DNA of 64,000 nucleotides from Pseudomonas sp. Teo4 (GTDB lineage: Bacteria > Pseudomonadota > Gammaproteobacteria > Pseudomonadales > Pseudomonadaceae). Of this stretch, positions 18,794-28,135 are shown piece after piece. The position numbers were made by a program, and so were the translations under genes. The stretch covers positions 3,565,186 to 3,629,185 of the forward strand of contig NZ_JAXCIL010000001.1 in assembly GCF_034387475.1 (NCBI RefSeq), given 5' to 3'. How positions within the stretch are numbered: position 1 is the stretch's first letter; each line of letters begins with the position of its first letter. The notes under the pieces were generated by a model, which was not told the DNA's origin, did no database searches, and was given only the letters and a program-made list of their open reading frames with translations.

Positions 18794-20704
18794 TCAAATC
18801 TCGACCTGGGTCCCCAGCTCGATCACCCGGTTCAACGGCAAGTTGAAGAACCGCAGGTTACCGTTGGCATTCTTCAGCAAGAACGCGAACAAGTTACCCC
18901 TCCAACGCGACATCCCCTCCAGGCGCGAAGCAATCACCGTCTCACGGCTGAGGAAGTAGGTCGTGCGCATCGGGCTGAAGTCCAGCTCGTCCAGATGGCA
19001 CAACTTCAGCGCTTCAGGCACGTCCGGCTCGTCCATGAAGCCGAAATGCAGCAACACGCGGAAGAAGCCATCACCGTAGGCCTCCACCTCGAAACGCTCC
19101 TGTTCCGGTACCCGCGGCCGGTCTTCGCTGACCACGGTCAGCAGCACCACCTGGCTGTGCAGCACCTGGTTGTGCAACATGTTGTGCAGCAGCGCATGGG
19201 GCACCGCGTCCGCCCGCGCAGTCAGGAACACTGCTGTGCCTTCGACACGATGCGGGGGCTGTACACGAATACTGCTGATGAAGATCGGCAACGGTAGTGC
19301 GCCTTCATCGATACGCTCGACCAGAATCTGCTTGCCACGCTTCCAAGTGCTCATCAACAGCAGCAGCACGCCACCGGCCAACACTGGGAAGGCCCCACCT
19401 TGAAAGACTTTGGGCACGTTAGCGGCGAAGAACAGGCCGTCAACGAAGAGGAAGCCCAGCAGGATCGGCACCGCCAGCAGCGGCGACCACTTCCACAACA
19501 GCAACATGACCGCCGCCACCAGTATGGTGGTCATCAGCATGGTCCCGGTCACGGCCACACCGTAGGCCGCAGCCAGGGCGCCAGACGACTCGAAACCGAT
19601 CACCAGCAGCACCACCGCAGCCATCAACGTCCAGTTCACCGCGCCGATGTAGATCTGCCCCTGTTCATCGCTGGAAGTGTGCTGGATCTGCATGCGTGGG
19701 ATATAACCCAGCTGGATGGCCTGACGGGTCAGGGAGAACGCCCCTGAAATCACCGCTTGCGAGGCAATCACCGTGGCCATCGTAGCCAAGCCGACCATCG
19801 GCAGCAGCGCCCAACTTGGCGCCAGCAGGTAGAACGGGTTGCGTGCGGCATCGGGGTTCTGCAGCAGGATCGCGCCCTGGCCAAAGTAATTGAGCACCAG
19901 CGCTGGCAGCACCAGTGCGAACCAGGCACGGGCGATCGGCTTGCGGCCAAAATGGCCCATGTCGGCGTACAACGCCTCGGCACCGGTCAGCGCCAGCACC
20001 ACCGCCCCCAGAATGGCCACTCCCATGCCGGGGTGGACAACGAAAAAGTTCACTGCCCACGCCGGGTTGAACGCTCTCATTACTTCCGGACTTTGCGCAA
20101 TGCCATGCACGCCCAGTGCCGCCAGGGCGAGGAACCAGACGACCATTATCGGCCCGAACAATTTACCAATCTTGTCGGTACCGTGCTTCTGCACCAGGAA
20201 CAGTGCCACCAGCACCACCAGGGATATTGGCACCACCCAATGGTCGATGCCTTCGAATGCCAGCCCCATACCCTCCACCGCCGACAATACCGAAATCGCC
20301 GGGGTGATCATGCTGTCACCGTAGAACAGCGAAGTGCCGATCAGGCCGCAGATCACGATCAAGGTACGCAAGCGCGGATAGTCCGCTGTGGCCCGCCGCG
20401 CCAGTGATATCAGTGCCATGGTGCCACCCTCGCCCTGGTTGTCGGCGCGCAGGATAAACATCACGTACTTGAACGACACCACCCACAACAACGACCAGAG
20501 GATCAGCGACAGGATCCCCAATACGCCATCATGGTTCACCGGCACCCCGTATCCACCGGAGAACACCTCTTTGAGTGTGTACAACGGGCTGGTACCGATA
20601 TCGCCATAGACCACCCCAACAGCTGCCACGAGCAGGCCCAACGACCGGGCCGCGCCCTGTTTCTCGCCGTGCCCGCTTTCGGCATGACTGCTTGCCTGAA
20701 CCAT
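18794..20704 (-). CDS. kup: Kup potassium uptake transporter
   Basis: A 636-residue KUP/HAK/KT-family K+/H+ symporter of the inner membrane. It begins [16 protein letters not shown], then the family signature [19 protein letters not shown], and has about 12 hydrophobic segments followed by a cytoplasmic C-terminal domain of about 190 residues. The start at 20704 is preferred because GGGAGTGG precedes it; the open frame extends 66 codons upstream without family similarity. It is divergent from rimO. No riboswitch-like structure is obvious in the 234-bp gap between them. Confidence 0.95.
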   Translation of the reverse strand: MVQASSHAESGHGEKQGAARSLGLLVAAVGVVYGDIGTSPLYTLKEVFSGGYGVPVNHDGVLGILSLILWSLLWVVSFKYVMFILRADNQGEGGTMALISLARRATADYPRLRTLIVICGLIGTSLFYGDSMITPAISVLSAVEGMGLAFEGIDHWVVPISLVVLVALFLVQKHGTDKIGKLFGPIMVVWFLALAALGVHGIAQSPEVMRAFNPAWAVNFFVVHPGMGVAILGAVVLALTGAEALYADMGHFGRKPIARAWFALVLPALVLNYFGQGAILLQNPDAARNPFYLLAPSWALLPMVGLATMATVIASQAVISGAFSLTRQAIQLGYIPRMQIQHTSSDEQGQIYIGAVNWTLMAAVVLLVIGFESSGALAAAYGVAVTGTMLMTTILVAAVMLLLWKWSPLLAVPILLGFLFVDGLFFAANVPKVFQGGAFPVLAGGVLLLLMSTWKRGKQILVERIDEGALPLPIFISSIRVQPPHRVEGTAVFLTARADAVPHALLHNMLHNQVLHSQVVLLTVVSEDRPRVPEQERFEVEAYGDGFFRVLLHFGFMDEPDVPEALKLCHLDELDFSPMRTTYFLSRETVIASRLEGMSRWRGNLFAFLLKNANGNLRFFNLPLNRVIELGTQVEI

Positions 20705-20938
20705 CGACCACTCCCGCAGACGGCCCCGAAGGCCGATAGAATTCACCCCCACGCCAGGGTATTGCAGAAACCCGGACGTAATGGCGCGAAGCATAGCGCA
20801 GCGTTCGTCGTATTTCTGCTGGTCAAGCGACCTTGCGCTCGCTAGAATTGCGCACTTTTTGATCAGAGGCGCCAAAAACGCCCACCTGGATCGCCCCGCC
20901 ACAGGCTGGGGTGGCCTGTTTCAATACCGAGGTTAGCC

Positions 20939-22270
20939 ATGTCCACCACTCCCGCCACGCCGAAGGTCGGCTTTGTTTCCCTGGGTTGCCCCAAGGCCCT
21001 GGTCGATTCCGAGCGCATCCTGACCCAACTGCGCATGGAAGGTTATGAAGTCGTGCCCACCTACGAGGACGCCGACGTAGTGGTGGTCAACACCTGCGGC
21101 TTCATCGACAGCGCCAAGGCCGAGTCGCTTGAAGTGATCGGCGAAGCGATCAAGGAAAACGGCAAGGTCATCGTCACCGGCTGCATGGGTGTCGACGAAG
21201 GCAACATCCGCGACGTGCACCCGAGCGTGCTGTCGGTCACCGGCCCGCAGCAGTACGAGCAGGTGGTCAACGCCGTGCACGAAGTAGTGCCGCCGCGCCA
21301 GGACCACAACCCGCTGATCGACCTGGTACCGCCGCAGGGGGTCAAGCTGACCCCGCGTCACTACGCCTACCTGAAGATTTCCGAAGGCTGCAACCACAGC
21401 TGCAGCTTCTGCATCATTCCATCGATGCGCGGCAAGCTGGTCAGCCGCCCGGTGGGTGAAGTGCTGAGCGAGGCCGAGCGCCTGGTCAAGGCCGGCGTCA
21501 AGGAGATCCTGGTGATTTCCCAGGACACCAGCGCCTACGGCGTCGACGTCAAGTACAAGACCGACTTCTGGAACGGTCGCCCGGTCAAGACCCGCATGCT
21601 CGAGCTGTGCGAAGCCCTGAGCAGCCTGGGCGCCTGGGTGCGTCTGCACTACGTCTACCCGTACCCGAACGTCGACGACGTCATCCCGCTGATGGCTGCT
21701 GGCAAGATCCTGCCGTACCTGGACATCCCGTTCCAGCACGCCAGCCCCAAGGTACTCAAGTCGATGAAGCGCCCGGCCTTCGAAGATCGCACCCTGGCGC
21801 GCATCAAGAACTGGCGCGAACAGTGCCCCGAGCTGGTAATCCGCTCGACCTTCATCGTCGGCTTCCCAGGCGAAACCGAAGAGGACTTCCAGTACCTGCT
21901 GGACTGGCTGACCGAGGCCCAGCTCGACCGCGTAGGCTGCTTCCAGTACTCGCCTGTCGAAGGCGCCCCGGCCAACGACCTGGGCCTGGAAGAAGTGCCG
22001 GATGACGTCAAGCAGGAGCGCTGGGACCGCTTCATGGCCCACCAGCAGGCAATCAGTGCAGCACGCCTGCAACTGCGCATCGGCAAGGAAATCGAAGTGC
22101 TGATCGATGAAGTCGAAGAGCAAGGTTCGGTTGGCCGCAGCTTCTTCGATGCACCGGAAATCGACGGCAGCGTGTTCATCGACGGCGACCACGGCTTCAA
22201 GCCGGGCGACAAGGTTCGTTGCCGCGTGGTCGACGCCGACGAGTACGACATGTGGGCAGAGCCCATCTAA
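20939..22270 (+). CDS. rimO: Ribosomal protein S12 methylthiotransferase
   Basis: RimO (443 residues) is a radical-SAM enzyme that adds a methylthio group to a conserved Asp of ribosomal protein S12. The N-terminal UPF0004 domain supplies three cysteines for the auxiliary cluster (SLGCPK C17, VNTCGF, VTGCMG). The radical-SAM cluster motif is C151xxxC155xxC158 ([10 protein letters not shown]). A C-terminal TRAM domain covers about the last 65 residues. [13 protein letters not shown] distinguishes it from MiaB. The GGTTAGCC preceding the ATG gives a weak ribosome site. Confidence 0.97.
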   Translation: MSTTPATPKVGFVSLGCPKALVDSERILTQLRMEGYEVVPTYEDADVVVVNTCGFIDSAKAESLEVIGEAIKENGKVIVTGCMGVDEGNIRDVHPSVLSVTGPQQYEQVVNAVHEVVPPRQDHNPLIDLVPPQGVKLTPRHYAYLKISEGCNHSCSFCIIPSMRGKLVSRPVGEVLSEAERLVKAGVKEILVISQDTSAYGVDVKYKTDFWNGRPVKTRMLELCEALSSLGAWVRLHYVYPYPNVDDVIPLMAAGKILPYLDIPFQHASPKVLKSMKRPAFEDRTLARIKNWREQCPELVIRSTFIVGFPGETEEDFQYLLDWLTEAQLDRVGCFQYSPVEGAPANDLGLEEVPDDVKQERWDRFMAHQQAISAARLQLRIGKEIEVLIDEVEEQGSVGRSFFDAPEIDGSVFIDGDHGFKPGDKVRCRVVDADEYDMWAEPI

Positions 22271-22283
22271 GGCATGGCCACCG

Positions 22284-22317
22284 AAAATACCCCGCCCACT
22301 GGCGGGGTATTTTTTTG
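22284..22317 (+). terminator. Terminator after rimO
   Basis: AATACCCCGCC/GGCGGGGTATT stem with a 4-nt loop followed by a run of seven T. Strong rho-independent signal. Confidence 0.95.
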
Positions 22318-22356
22318 CATCTATGGTGATCTCAATGGCCTTTGAGGATACCCGCG

Positions 22357-22815
22357 ATGCCGCTGGCAATGACGCTCCACACACCACGTTTGAACGACTA
22401 CCCCGAACTGGTCCAGGTCTGGGAAGCCTCTGTTCGCGCCACTCACGACTTTCTGCCTGAGCACTACATCCTGCTGTTGCGTGAACATGTCCTGCACCGC
22501 TACCTCGATGCTGTGATGCTGATCTGCTGCAAAGACAAGCACCAGCGCATTCTTGGATTTGCCGGCGTGGCCAATGGGCAGGTCGACATGCTGTTCGTCG
22601 CACCCGAAAGCCGAGGCATGGGCGTCGGCAAGCGGCTGCTGCACTACGCCATCGACGAGCTGAATGCCGAGCGTCTGGATGTCAACGAGCAGAACCCGCA
22701 GGCCTTGGGTTTCTACCTGCACGAAGGGTTTGAAGTCATCGGACGCTCGGAAACCGACGGGCTGGGGCAGCCTTACCCGCTGCTGCACATGAGGCTGATT
22801 CGTACAACGTCCTAA
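22357..22815 (+). CDS. YjaB-like GNAT acetyltransferase
   Basis: A 152-residue GNAT-fold N-acetyltransferase. The acetyl-CoA motif is VAPESRGMGVGKRLL. The N-terminal SVRATHDFLPEHY and the C-terminal VNEQNPQALGFY followed by GRSETDGLGQPYPLLHM closely follow E. coli YjaB. The acceptor substrate is not known. The ATG at 22357 lies 8-9 nt after GAGG; a TTG at 22342 and an ATG at 22369 are alternatives. It is separated from rimO by a terminator and so likely has its own promoter. Confidence 0.85.
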   Translation: MPLAMTLHTPRLNDYPELVQVWEASVRATHDFLPEHYILLLREHVLHRYLDAVMLICCKDKHQRILGFAGVANGQVDMLFVAPESRGMGVGKRLLHYAIDELNAERLDVNEQNPQALGFYLHEGFEVIGRSETDGLGQPYPLLHMRLIRTTS

Positions 22816-22936
22816 GACAAGCGACGACCATTGCGTGCGATGCTTCCGAAAAGGCGGAATTGACATAGATTCCCATCATCTGGCGTGCACAGGCAGGTAC
22901 AATGGTCGCCTTTCCCCGTTTTTGCGAATTACAGCC

Positions 22937-23647
22937 ATGTCTGAACCCGTCCGCCTGTCCAAACGCCTGATCGAGCAACTCGGCTGCTCACGCCGCGAAG
23001 CCGAGCTGTATATCGAAGGTGGCTGGGTCACGGTCGATGGCGTGGTGGTCGAGCAGCCCCAATTCAAGGTCGACAGCCAGCGCATCGAACTGCTGCCCGG
23101 AGCACGCGCCGAGGCGCTGGAGCCGGTCACCCTGTTGATGAACCAGCCGGCCAATGTCGACAGCGAAACCGCGCGCGCCAGCATGAACATGGGCAACCTC
23201 AGCGAAGCCCACCGCGAAGGTGTGCGCCCCTTGCACGGGCACTTTTCCCGGCTCTCCTGCATCGCACCACTCGAGCGGGGTGCCAGCGGCCTGCAGGTAT
23301 TCACCCAGGACTGGCGGGCAACCCGCAAAATCGACGCCGACCTGCGTCGCATGGAACAGGAATACATCATCGAAGTTCGCGGCGAGACCACGCCACAGGC
23401 GCTGGAACGCCTGGCCCGTGGCGCCACGCGCAATGACCGGGAGCTACCCAAGGCCAAGGCCAGCTGGCAGAACGAGACCCACCTGCGCATGGCCCTGAAG
23501 AACCCGCAACCAGGGCAGATCGCCGAACTGTGCGCCTACCTGCGCCTGGAGGTGCTCGGCATGCGCCGCATCCGCCTGGGCGGCGTGTCCATGGGCAAAC
23601 TACCACTGGGCCAATGGCGCTATCTGGCCGGTACCGAACGTTTCTAA
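22937..23647 (+). CDS. S4-domain pseudouridine-synthase-like protein with altered active site
   Basis: A 236-residue protein with an N-terminal S4 RNA-binding domain (about 5-60: RLSKRLIEQLGCSRREAELYIEGG) and an RsuA/RluB/RluF-like fold (about 62-232, including LGMRRIRLGGVSMGKLPLGQWR). The active-site loop that reads GRLDxxxxGL in active enzymes reads APLERGASGL here, so the catalytic Asp is Glu113 and the preceding Arg is Pro. The usual NKPxG segment is also changed (MNQPANVDSE). Either activity is lost and it works as an RNA-binding protein, or it uses Glu. The start at 22937 fits the family; an upstream extension does not. Confidence 0.82.
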   Translation: MSEPVRLSKRLIEQLGCSRREAELYIEGGWVTVDGVVVEQPQFKVDSQRIELLPGARAEALEPVTLLMNQPANVDSETARASMNMGNLSEAHREGVRPLHGHFSRLSCIAPLERGASGLQVFTQDWRATRKIDADLRRMEQEYIIEVRGETTPQALERLARGATRNDRELPKAKASWQNETHLRMALKNPQPGQIAELCAYLRLEVLGMRRIRLGGVSMGKLPLGQWRYLAGTERF

Positions 23648-23693
23648 GCAATGCGCCGCGCCTTGGCGTGGCTTTGAACAGGATTTAGCAACA

Positions 23694-24155
23694 ATGAACC
23701 ACAACGACGTCCTGCGCAGCCTGCGCTACATGCTCAAGGTGAACGACGCCAAGATGGTCGAGATCATCGGGCTGTCTGGCCTCGAAGTGCACCCGGTGGT
23801 ACTCGCCACCTACCTGAAGAAAGAGGACGAGGCAGGCTTCGTGCGTTGCCCCGAGCGGGTCATGGCACATTTCCTCGACGGCCTGGTGATCTACCGTCGC
23901 GGCAAGGACGACAGCCGCCCACCGCTGCCAGTCGAGCTGCCCGTGACCAACAACACCGTCCTCAAGAAGCTGCGGGTGGCCTTCGAGCTCAAGGAAGAAG
24001 ACCTGCACGCGATCCTCAAGTCGGTCAACTTCCCAGTGTCCAAACCTGAACTCAGCGCCCTGTTCCGCAAGGTCGGCCATGACAACTACCGCCCTTGCGG
24101 CGACCAGTTGCTGCGCAACTTCCTCAAGGGCCTGACCCTGCGCGTGCGCGGCTGA
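23694..24155 (+). CDS. YehS-like DUF1456 protein
   Basis: A 153-residue protein made of two DUF1456 repeats (about 1-65 and 80-150), each beginning with a similar helix-turn pattern (NDVLRSLRYMLKVND and NTVLKKLRVAFELKEED). It matches E. coli YehS in layout and length. The function is unknown. The stop codon is followed at once by the trmO start region, so the two are probably co-transcribed. Confidence 0.88.
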   Translation: MNHNDVLRSLRYMLKVNDAKMVEIIGLSGLEVHPVVLATYLKKEDEAGFVRCPERVMAHFLDGLVIYRRGKDDSRPPLPVELPVTNNTVLKKLRVAFELKEEDLHAILKSVNFPVSKPELSALFRKVGHDNYRPCGDQLLRNFLKGLTLRVRG

Positions 24156-24161
24156 GTGGCC

Positions 24162-24857
24162 ATGCAACATACGGTTTCGCCCGTTGGCATCGTGCGCTCC
24201 TGCTTCAAGGAGAAGTTCGCGATTCCCCGCCAACCCCGCCTGGCACCCGCGGCGAGGGGCGTTCTCGAGCTGCTGCCACCCTACGATCAAGGCGAGGCAG
24301 TGGCAGGCCTGGAACAGGTAAGCCATGTCTGGTTGCTATTCCTGTTCCACCAGGCGCTGGAGGACAAGCCCCGCCTGAAAGTGCGCCCACCCCGCCTCGG
24401 CGGCAACAAAAGCATGGGCGTGTTCGCCACCCGTGCTACCCACCGGCCCAATGGCATCGGCCAGTCGGTGGTTCGTCTGGAAGCCGTGGAGCCAGGGCGC
24501 CTGCTGCTGTCGGGAATCGACCTGCTCGATGGCACACCTGTGCTGGACATCAAACCCTATGTGCCCTACGCCGACAGCATTGCCGAGGCGCAGAACCTGA
24601 TGGCTGGCGATGCGCCTGAGGCCATCGACGTGAGCTGGAGCGACAGTGCGTTGCGCCAGGCCAGGGAGCATGCTTTGCGCTTGGGAGAGCCTCTGGTCGA
24701 GCTGATAGAGCAGTGCCTCGGGCAGGACCCACGGCCAGCGTATCAGGTACCGCCGCCGGAACGGGTGTATGGGGTAAAGTTCTGGGATGTGCAGGTCAGG
24801 TGGCAGTATCCGCAGCCGGATGTGATCCGGGTGCAGGAGGTTGTGCTGGACTGCTGA
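24162..24857 (+). CDS. trmO: tRNA m6t6A37 methyltransferase TrmO
   Basis: A 231-residue TsaA/YaeB/VirR-family enzyme that N6-methylates threonylcarbamoyl-adenosine-37 in threonine tRNAs using SAM. Visible signatures include VGIVRSCFKEKFAIPRQP near the N-terminus, HVWLLFLFHQ, VRPPRLGGNKSMGVFATR, RPNGIG and the LDGTPVLDIKPYVPYADS block. The C-terminal domain (about 165-231) is the DPRPAY-type extension present in E. coli TrmO. GTG 24156 is an alternative start only 6 nt upstream. It directly follows the YehS-like gene. Confidence 0.93.
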   Translation: MQHTVSPVGIVRSCFKEKFAIPRQPRLAPAARGVLELLPPYDQGEAVAGLEQVSHVWLLFLFHQALEDKPRLKVRPPRLGGNKSMGVFATRATHRPNGIGQSVVRLEAVEPGRLLLSGIDLLDGTPVLDIKPYVPYADSIAEAQNLMAGDAPEAIDVSWSDSALRQAREHALRLGEPLVELIEQCLGQDPRPAYQVPPPERVYGVKFWDVQVRWQYPQPDVIRVQEVVLDC

Positions 24858-24888
24858 ATACTAGCCCAGGCCAATGGGGCAGCTCTGC

Positions 24889-24982
24889 GCCCCTATCGCC
24901 GGCAAGCCGGCTCCCACAGGGGCCGTGCAGACCTTCAGAACACCGCAGAACCTGGGGGAGCTGGCTTGCCGGCTATAGGGCC
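24889..24982. repeat. REP inverted pair (GCCGGC-type, one arm diverged)
   Basis: Left unit at 24889-24918 (GCCCCTATCGCCGGCAAGCC core, then GGCTCCCACA) and right unit at 24953-24982 in the opposite orientation. The right copy has GCTGGC/GCCGGC mismatches. It is located between the convergent trmO and fpr genes. Confidence 0.85.
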
Positions 24983-25002
24983 AGTGAAATTCTCAGGCAT
25001 AA

Positions 25003-25030
25003 AAAAACGCAGGCCAAGGCCTGCGTTTTT
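25003..25030. terminator. Bidirectional terminator between trmO and fpr
   Basis: AAAAACGCAGGCC and GGCCTGCGTTTTT form a 13-bp perfect stem with a 2-nt gap, with A runs on one side and T runs on the other. It serves both convergent genes. Confidence 0.92.
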
Positions 25031-25046
25031 CGTTCCAGCGTACGCC

Positions 25047-25826
25047 TTACTTCTCGACGAAGGCACGCTCGATCAGGTAGTCACCTGGCTCACGCATACG
25101 CGCGGAGATCTTCAGGCCGAAGCTGTCCAGCACTTCGCTGGTCTCGTCGAGCATGCTCGGGCTGCCGCAGATCATCGCGCGGTCGTCCTGCGGGTTGATC
25201 GGTGGCAGACCGATGTCGCTGAACAGCTTGCCGCTGCGCATCAGGTCGGTCAGGCGGCCCTGGTTCTCGAACGGTTCACGGGTAACGGTCGGGTAGTAGA
25301 TCAGCTTGTCACGAACCGCTTCACCGAAGAACTCGTTCTGCGGCAGGTGCTCGGTGATGAACTCGCGGTAAGCCACTTCGTTCACGTAACGCACGCCGTG
25401 GACCAGAATCACTTTCTCGAAGCGCTCGTAGGTTTCCGGGTCCTGAATGACGCTCATGAACGGCGCCAGGCCAGTGCCGGTGCTCAGCAGGTACAGGTGC
25501 TTGCCTGGGTTCAGGTCATCGAGTACCAGGGTGCCGGTAGGCTTCTTGCTGATGATGATCTCGTCGCCTTCCTTCAGGTGCTGCAGTTGGGAGGTCAGCG
25601 GACCATCCGGCACCTTGATGCTGAAGAACTCCAGATGCTCTTCCCAGTTCGGCGAAGCGATGGAATAGGCGCGCATGAGCGGACGGCCGCTGTCCTGTTG
25701 CAGGCCGATCATCACGAACTGACCGTTCTCGAAGCGCAGGCCCGGGTCACGGGTGCACTTGAAGCTGAACAGGGTGTCGTTCCAGTGGTGCACACTGAGG
25801 ACACGTTCGTGGTTCATGTTGCTCAT
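25047..25826 (-). CDS. fpr: Ferredoxin/flavodoxin-NADP+ reductase
   Basis: FAD-containing reductase (259 residues) that exchanges electrons between NADPH and ferredoxin or flavodoxin. The FAD-binding RAYSIASPNW motif is at about 52-61, the NADP-binding GTGLAPFMSVI at about 117-127, and the C-terminus ends AFVEK as in the bacterial subclass. CAGGAG precedes the first ATG. It is divergent from finR, whose product is reported to be required for superoxide induction of fpr in P. putida. The 120-bp shared gap contains an ATATCT/AGATAT inverted repeat. Confidence 0.96.
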   Translation of the reverse strand: MSNMNHERVLSVHHWNDTLFSFKCTRDPGLRFENGQFVMIGLQQDSGRPLMRAYSIASPNWEEHLEFFSIKVPDGPLTSQLQHLKEGDEIIISKKPTGTLVLDDLNPGKHLYLLSTGTGLAPFMSVIQDPETYERFEKVILVHGVRYVNEVAYREFITEHLPQNEFFGEAVRDKLIYYPTVTREPFENQGRLTDLMRSGKLFSDIGLPPINPQDDRAMICGSPSMLDETSEVLDSFGLKISARMREPGDYLIERAFVEK

Positions 25827-25898
25827 CTAAGGGGCTCCTGAAGAAAAACGCAGCGCGCGCAAGGCGTACAGTTGCGCGATAGTTTAGGGGCAGCGACA

Positions 25899-25926
25899 AT
25901 ATCTGTTAACTGAATTATCAAGATAT
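25899..25926. promoter_or_regulatory. Inverted repeat in the fpr-finR intergenic region
   Basis: ATATCT (25899-25904) and AGATAT (25921-25926) are separated by 16 bp within the divergent promoter region. A LysR-type regulator could bind here; FinR binding is inferred from position only. Confidence 0.4.
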
Positions 25927-25946
25927 GTGTTATCGGTTATATCGAT

Positions 25947-26873
25947 ATGCGATTCACACTACGTCAGCTACAGGTCTTCGTCGCCGTCGCTCAGCACCAA
26001 AGCGTGTCGCGCGCTGCGAGCTTGCTTGCGCTATCGCAATCAGCTGCCAGTACCTCGATCACTGAACTGGAGCGTCAATCCAGTTGCCAGTTGTTCGACC
26101 GTGCCGGCAAGCGCCTGAGCCTCAATGCCTTGGGCCACCAGCTTTTACCCCAGGCTGTCGCTCTGCTCGACCAAGCCAAGGAGATCGAAGACCTGCTCAA
26201 TGGCAAGTCCGGTTTTGGCTCTCTGGCTGTCGGCGCGACGCTCACCATCGGCAACTACCTGGCAACCTTGCTGATCGGCAGCTTCATGCAGGTGCACCCA
26301 GAGAGCCAGGTAAAACTGCACGTGCAGAACACTGCGCATATCGTGCAACAGGTTGCCCATTACGAAATTGATCTGGGTCTAATCGAAGGTGACTGCAACC
26401 ACCCGGACCTCGAAGTGCAGCCCTGGGTCGAGGATGAACTGGTGGTGTTCTGCGCCCCCCAACACCCACTGGCCAAGCTTGGCCGCGCAGATGTCCAGAC
26501 GCTCTCGCAGGAAGCCTGGATTCTCCGCGAACAGGGCTCCGGCACCCGGCTGACGTTCGACCAAGCCATGCGCCATCACCGCGCCAACCTGAACATTCGC
26601 CTAGAGCTTGAGCACACCGAGGCGATCAAACGTGCCGTGGAGTCGGGGCTGGGCATCGGTTGCATCTCACGCCTGGCGCTGCGCGACGCATTTCGTCGAG
26701 GAAGCCTGGTGCCGGTGGAAACCCCCGAGCTGGACTTGATGCGCCAGTTCTACTTCATCTGGCACAAGCAGAAATACCAGACCTCGGCCATGCGCGAGTT
26801 TCTCGAACTGTGCCGCAATTTCACCGCAGGCTTTACCCGCAGCGACGAAATCGTCCTGCCGCCGATCGCTTAA
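25947..26873 (+). CDS. finR: LysR-type regulator FinR
   Basis: A 308-residue LysR-type transcriptional regulator. The N-terminal winged HTH (about 1-60) reads MRFTLRQLQVFVAVAQHQSVS and then ASTSITELERQ; the substrate-binding domain covers about 88-295. It is divergent from fpr, the arrangement described for P. putida FinR, which activates fpr under superoxide stress. No obvious ribosome site precedes the ATG. The stop codon overlaps the dgkA stop on the other strand by 2 nt. Confidence 0.9.
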   Translation: MRFTLRQLQVFVAVAQHQSVSRAASLLALSQSAASTSITELERQSSCQLFDRAGKRLSLNALGHQLLPQAVALLDQAKEIEDLLNGKSGFGSLAVGATLTIGNYLATLLIGSFMQVHPESQVKLHVQNTAHIVQQVAHYEIDLGLIEGDCNHPDLEVQPWVEDELVVFCAPQHPLAKLGRADVQTLSQEAWILREQGSGTRLTFDQAMRHHRANLNIRLELEHTEAIKRAVESGLGIGCISRLALRDAFRRGSLVPVETPELDLMRQFYFIWHKQKYQTSAMREFLELCRNFTAGFTRSDEIVLPPIA

Positions 26874-27232
26874 AGCAGAATCACACCCCAGACCACCGCC
26901 ACCATGGTCAGCGCTACCAGTTGTGCGGCGCTGCCCATGTCCTTGGCGTTCTTCGACAAGGGGTGGCGCTCCAGCGAGATACGGTCGATCGCAGCTTCCA
27001 CCGCCGAGTTGAACAACTCGACGATCAAGCCCAACAGGCAGACCGCAATCATGATTGCCCGCTCTGCACGAGTAACCGGCAGCCAGAAAGCGATCGGAAT
27101 CAACAGCACATTGAGCAGTACCAACTGGCGGAACGCAGCCTCGCCCTTGAACGCGGTGCGCAGGCCATCGAGCGAGTAACCGGCAGCATTGACGATACGT
27201 TTGAGGCCAGTCTGGCCTTTGAATGGCGACAT
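26870..27232 (-). CDS. dgkA: Diacylglycerol kinase DgkA
   Basis: A 120-residue trimeric inner-membrane kinase that recycles diacylglycerol to phosphatidate. Three hydrophobic segments lie at about 36-52, 57-78 and 101-120. The active-site helix ELFNSAVEAAIDR supplies E72, N75 and E79, with E31 further upstream. The start at 27232 gives the normal family length; the frame extends 64 codons upstream into the next gene and that part is spurious. It lies 73 bp downstream of the response-regulator gene on the same strand. Confidence 0.95.
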   Translation of the reverse strand: MSPFKGQTGLKRIVNAAGYSLDGLRTAFKGEAAFRQLVLLNVLLIPIAFWLPVTRAERAIMIAVCLLGLIVELFNSAVEAAIDRISLERHPLSKNAKDMGSAAQLVALTMVAVVWGVILL

Positions 27233-27305
27233 AAGTGTCACTTCACCGTTAAAAGGCCAGCAGGCTAGCCGAGCAGGAGTCAAAAAAGCGTGAAGCAGCA
27301 GGCGA

Positions 27306-27956
27306 TTAGCTAGCCGCAACTGATTCCAGTTGTTGCAACAGCAATGCAGCCTGGGTTCGAGTACGCACGCCCAGTTTACGGAAGATCGCCGTGACGTGGG
27401 CCTTGATGGTGGCCTCGGACACATTCAGCTCGTAGGCGATCTGCTTGTTCAGCAACCCTTCGCAGACCATGGTCAATACGCGGAACTGCTGCGGGGTCAG
27501 GCTGGCCAGACCTTCACTTGCGGCCTTGGCTTCGGCAGAGACATCGACCTTTTCGAACGCTTGCGGCGGCCACCAGACATCACCGTCGAGCACTTTCTGC
27601 ACAGCTTCCTGGATCTTGCTCAGCTCGCTGGACTTGGGAATGAAACCACTGGCGCCGAATTCTCTGGACTTCACCACCACGGCCGCTTCTTCCTGGGCCG
27701 AAACCATCACCACTGGAATTTGCGGGTACTGGCCGCGCAGCAGCACCAGGCCGGAGAAGCCGTAAGCACCGGGCATGTTCAGGTCCAGCAGGACCAAATC
27801 CCAGTCGGCTTTTTCGCTGAGGCGGGTTTCCAGTTCGGCGATGCTCGCTACTTCTACCAGGCGTACGTCCGGGCCCAGGCCCAGCGTTACCGCCTGGCGC
27901 AGAGCGCTGCGAAACAGCGGGTGGTCATCGGCAATCAGGATTTCGTAAGTGGCCAT
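27306..27956 (-). CDS. ErdR/CrbR-like response regulator
   Basis: A 216-residue NarL/FixJ-type response regulator. The receiver domain (about 4-120) has the acidic pair in LIADDHP and the phospho-acceptor D58 in LLDLNMPG. The C-terminal LuxR HTH (about 150-212) contains LTPQQFRVLTMVCEGLLNKQIA and ATIKAHV. Pseudomonas homologues next to dgkA are called ErdR or CrbR and control ethanol oxidation or acetate utilisation; the assignment is by similarity and context. No partner kinase is encoded nearby. AGGATCC precedes the ATG. Confidence 0.85.
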   Translation of the reverse strand: MATYEILIADDHPLFRSALRQAVTLGLGPDVRLVEVASIAELETRLSEKADWDLVLLDLNMPGAYGFSGLVLLRGQYPQIPVVMVSAQEEAAVVVKSREFGASGFIPKSSELSKIQEAVQKVLDGDVWWPPQAFEKVDVSAEAKAASEGLASLTPQQFRVLTMVCEGLLNKQIAYELNVSEATIKAHVTAIFRKLGVRTRTQAALLLQQLESVAAS

Positions 27957-28135
27957 CGATCTATGGATCCTGTTCTGTGCCAGGCGCATGCGGGGTAAGG
28001 GAGCGCCCGGCGGGGAATCGGCGCCAAGGATGCCGAGCGCGGTCGGGGGTGGTCAAGCCAAACACCCTGCCGCCTCGCCCACCCTGGCTGCCAGCTCCGT
28101 CATTATGAACCATCGGGGCACTGTTGCCCCTTGGA

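Noticed and set aside
20705..20902. N-terminal extension of Kup
   Set aside because: No similarity to the transporter family and a better start with a ribosome site exists at 20704.
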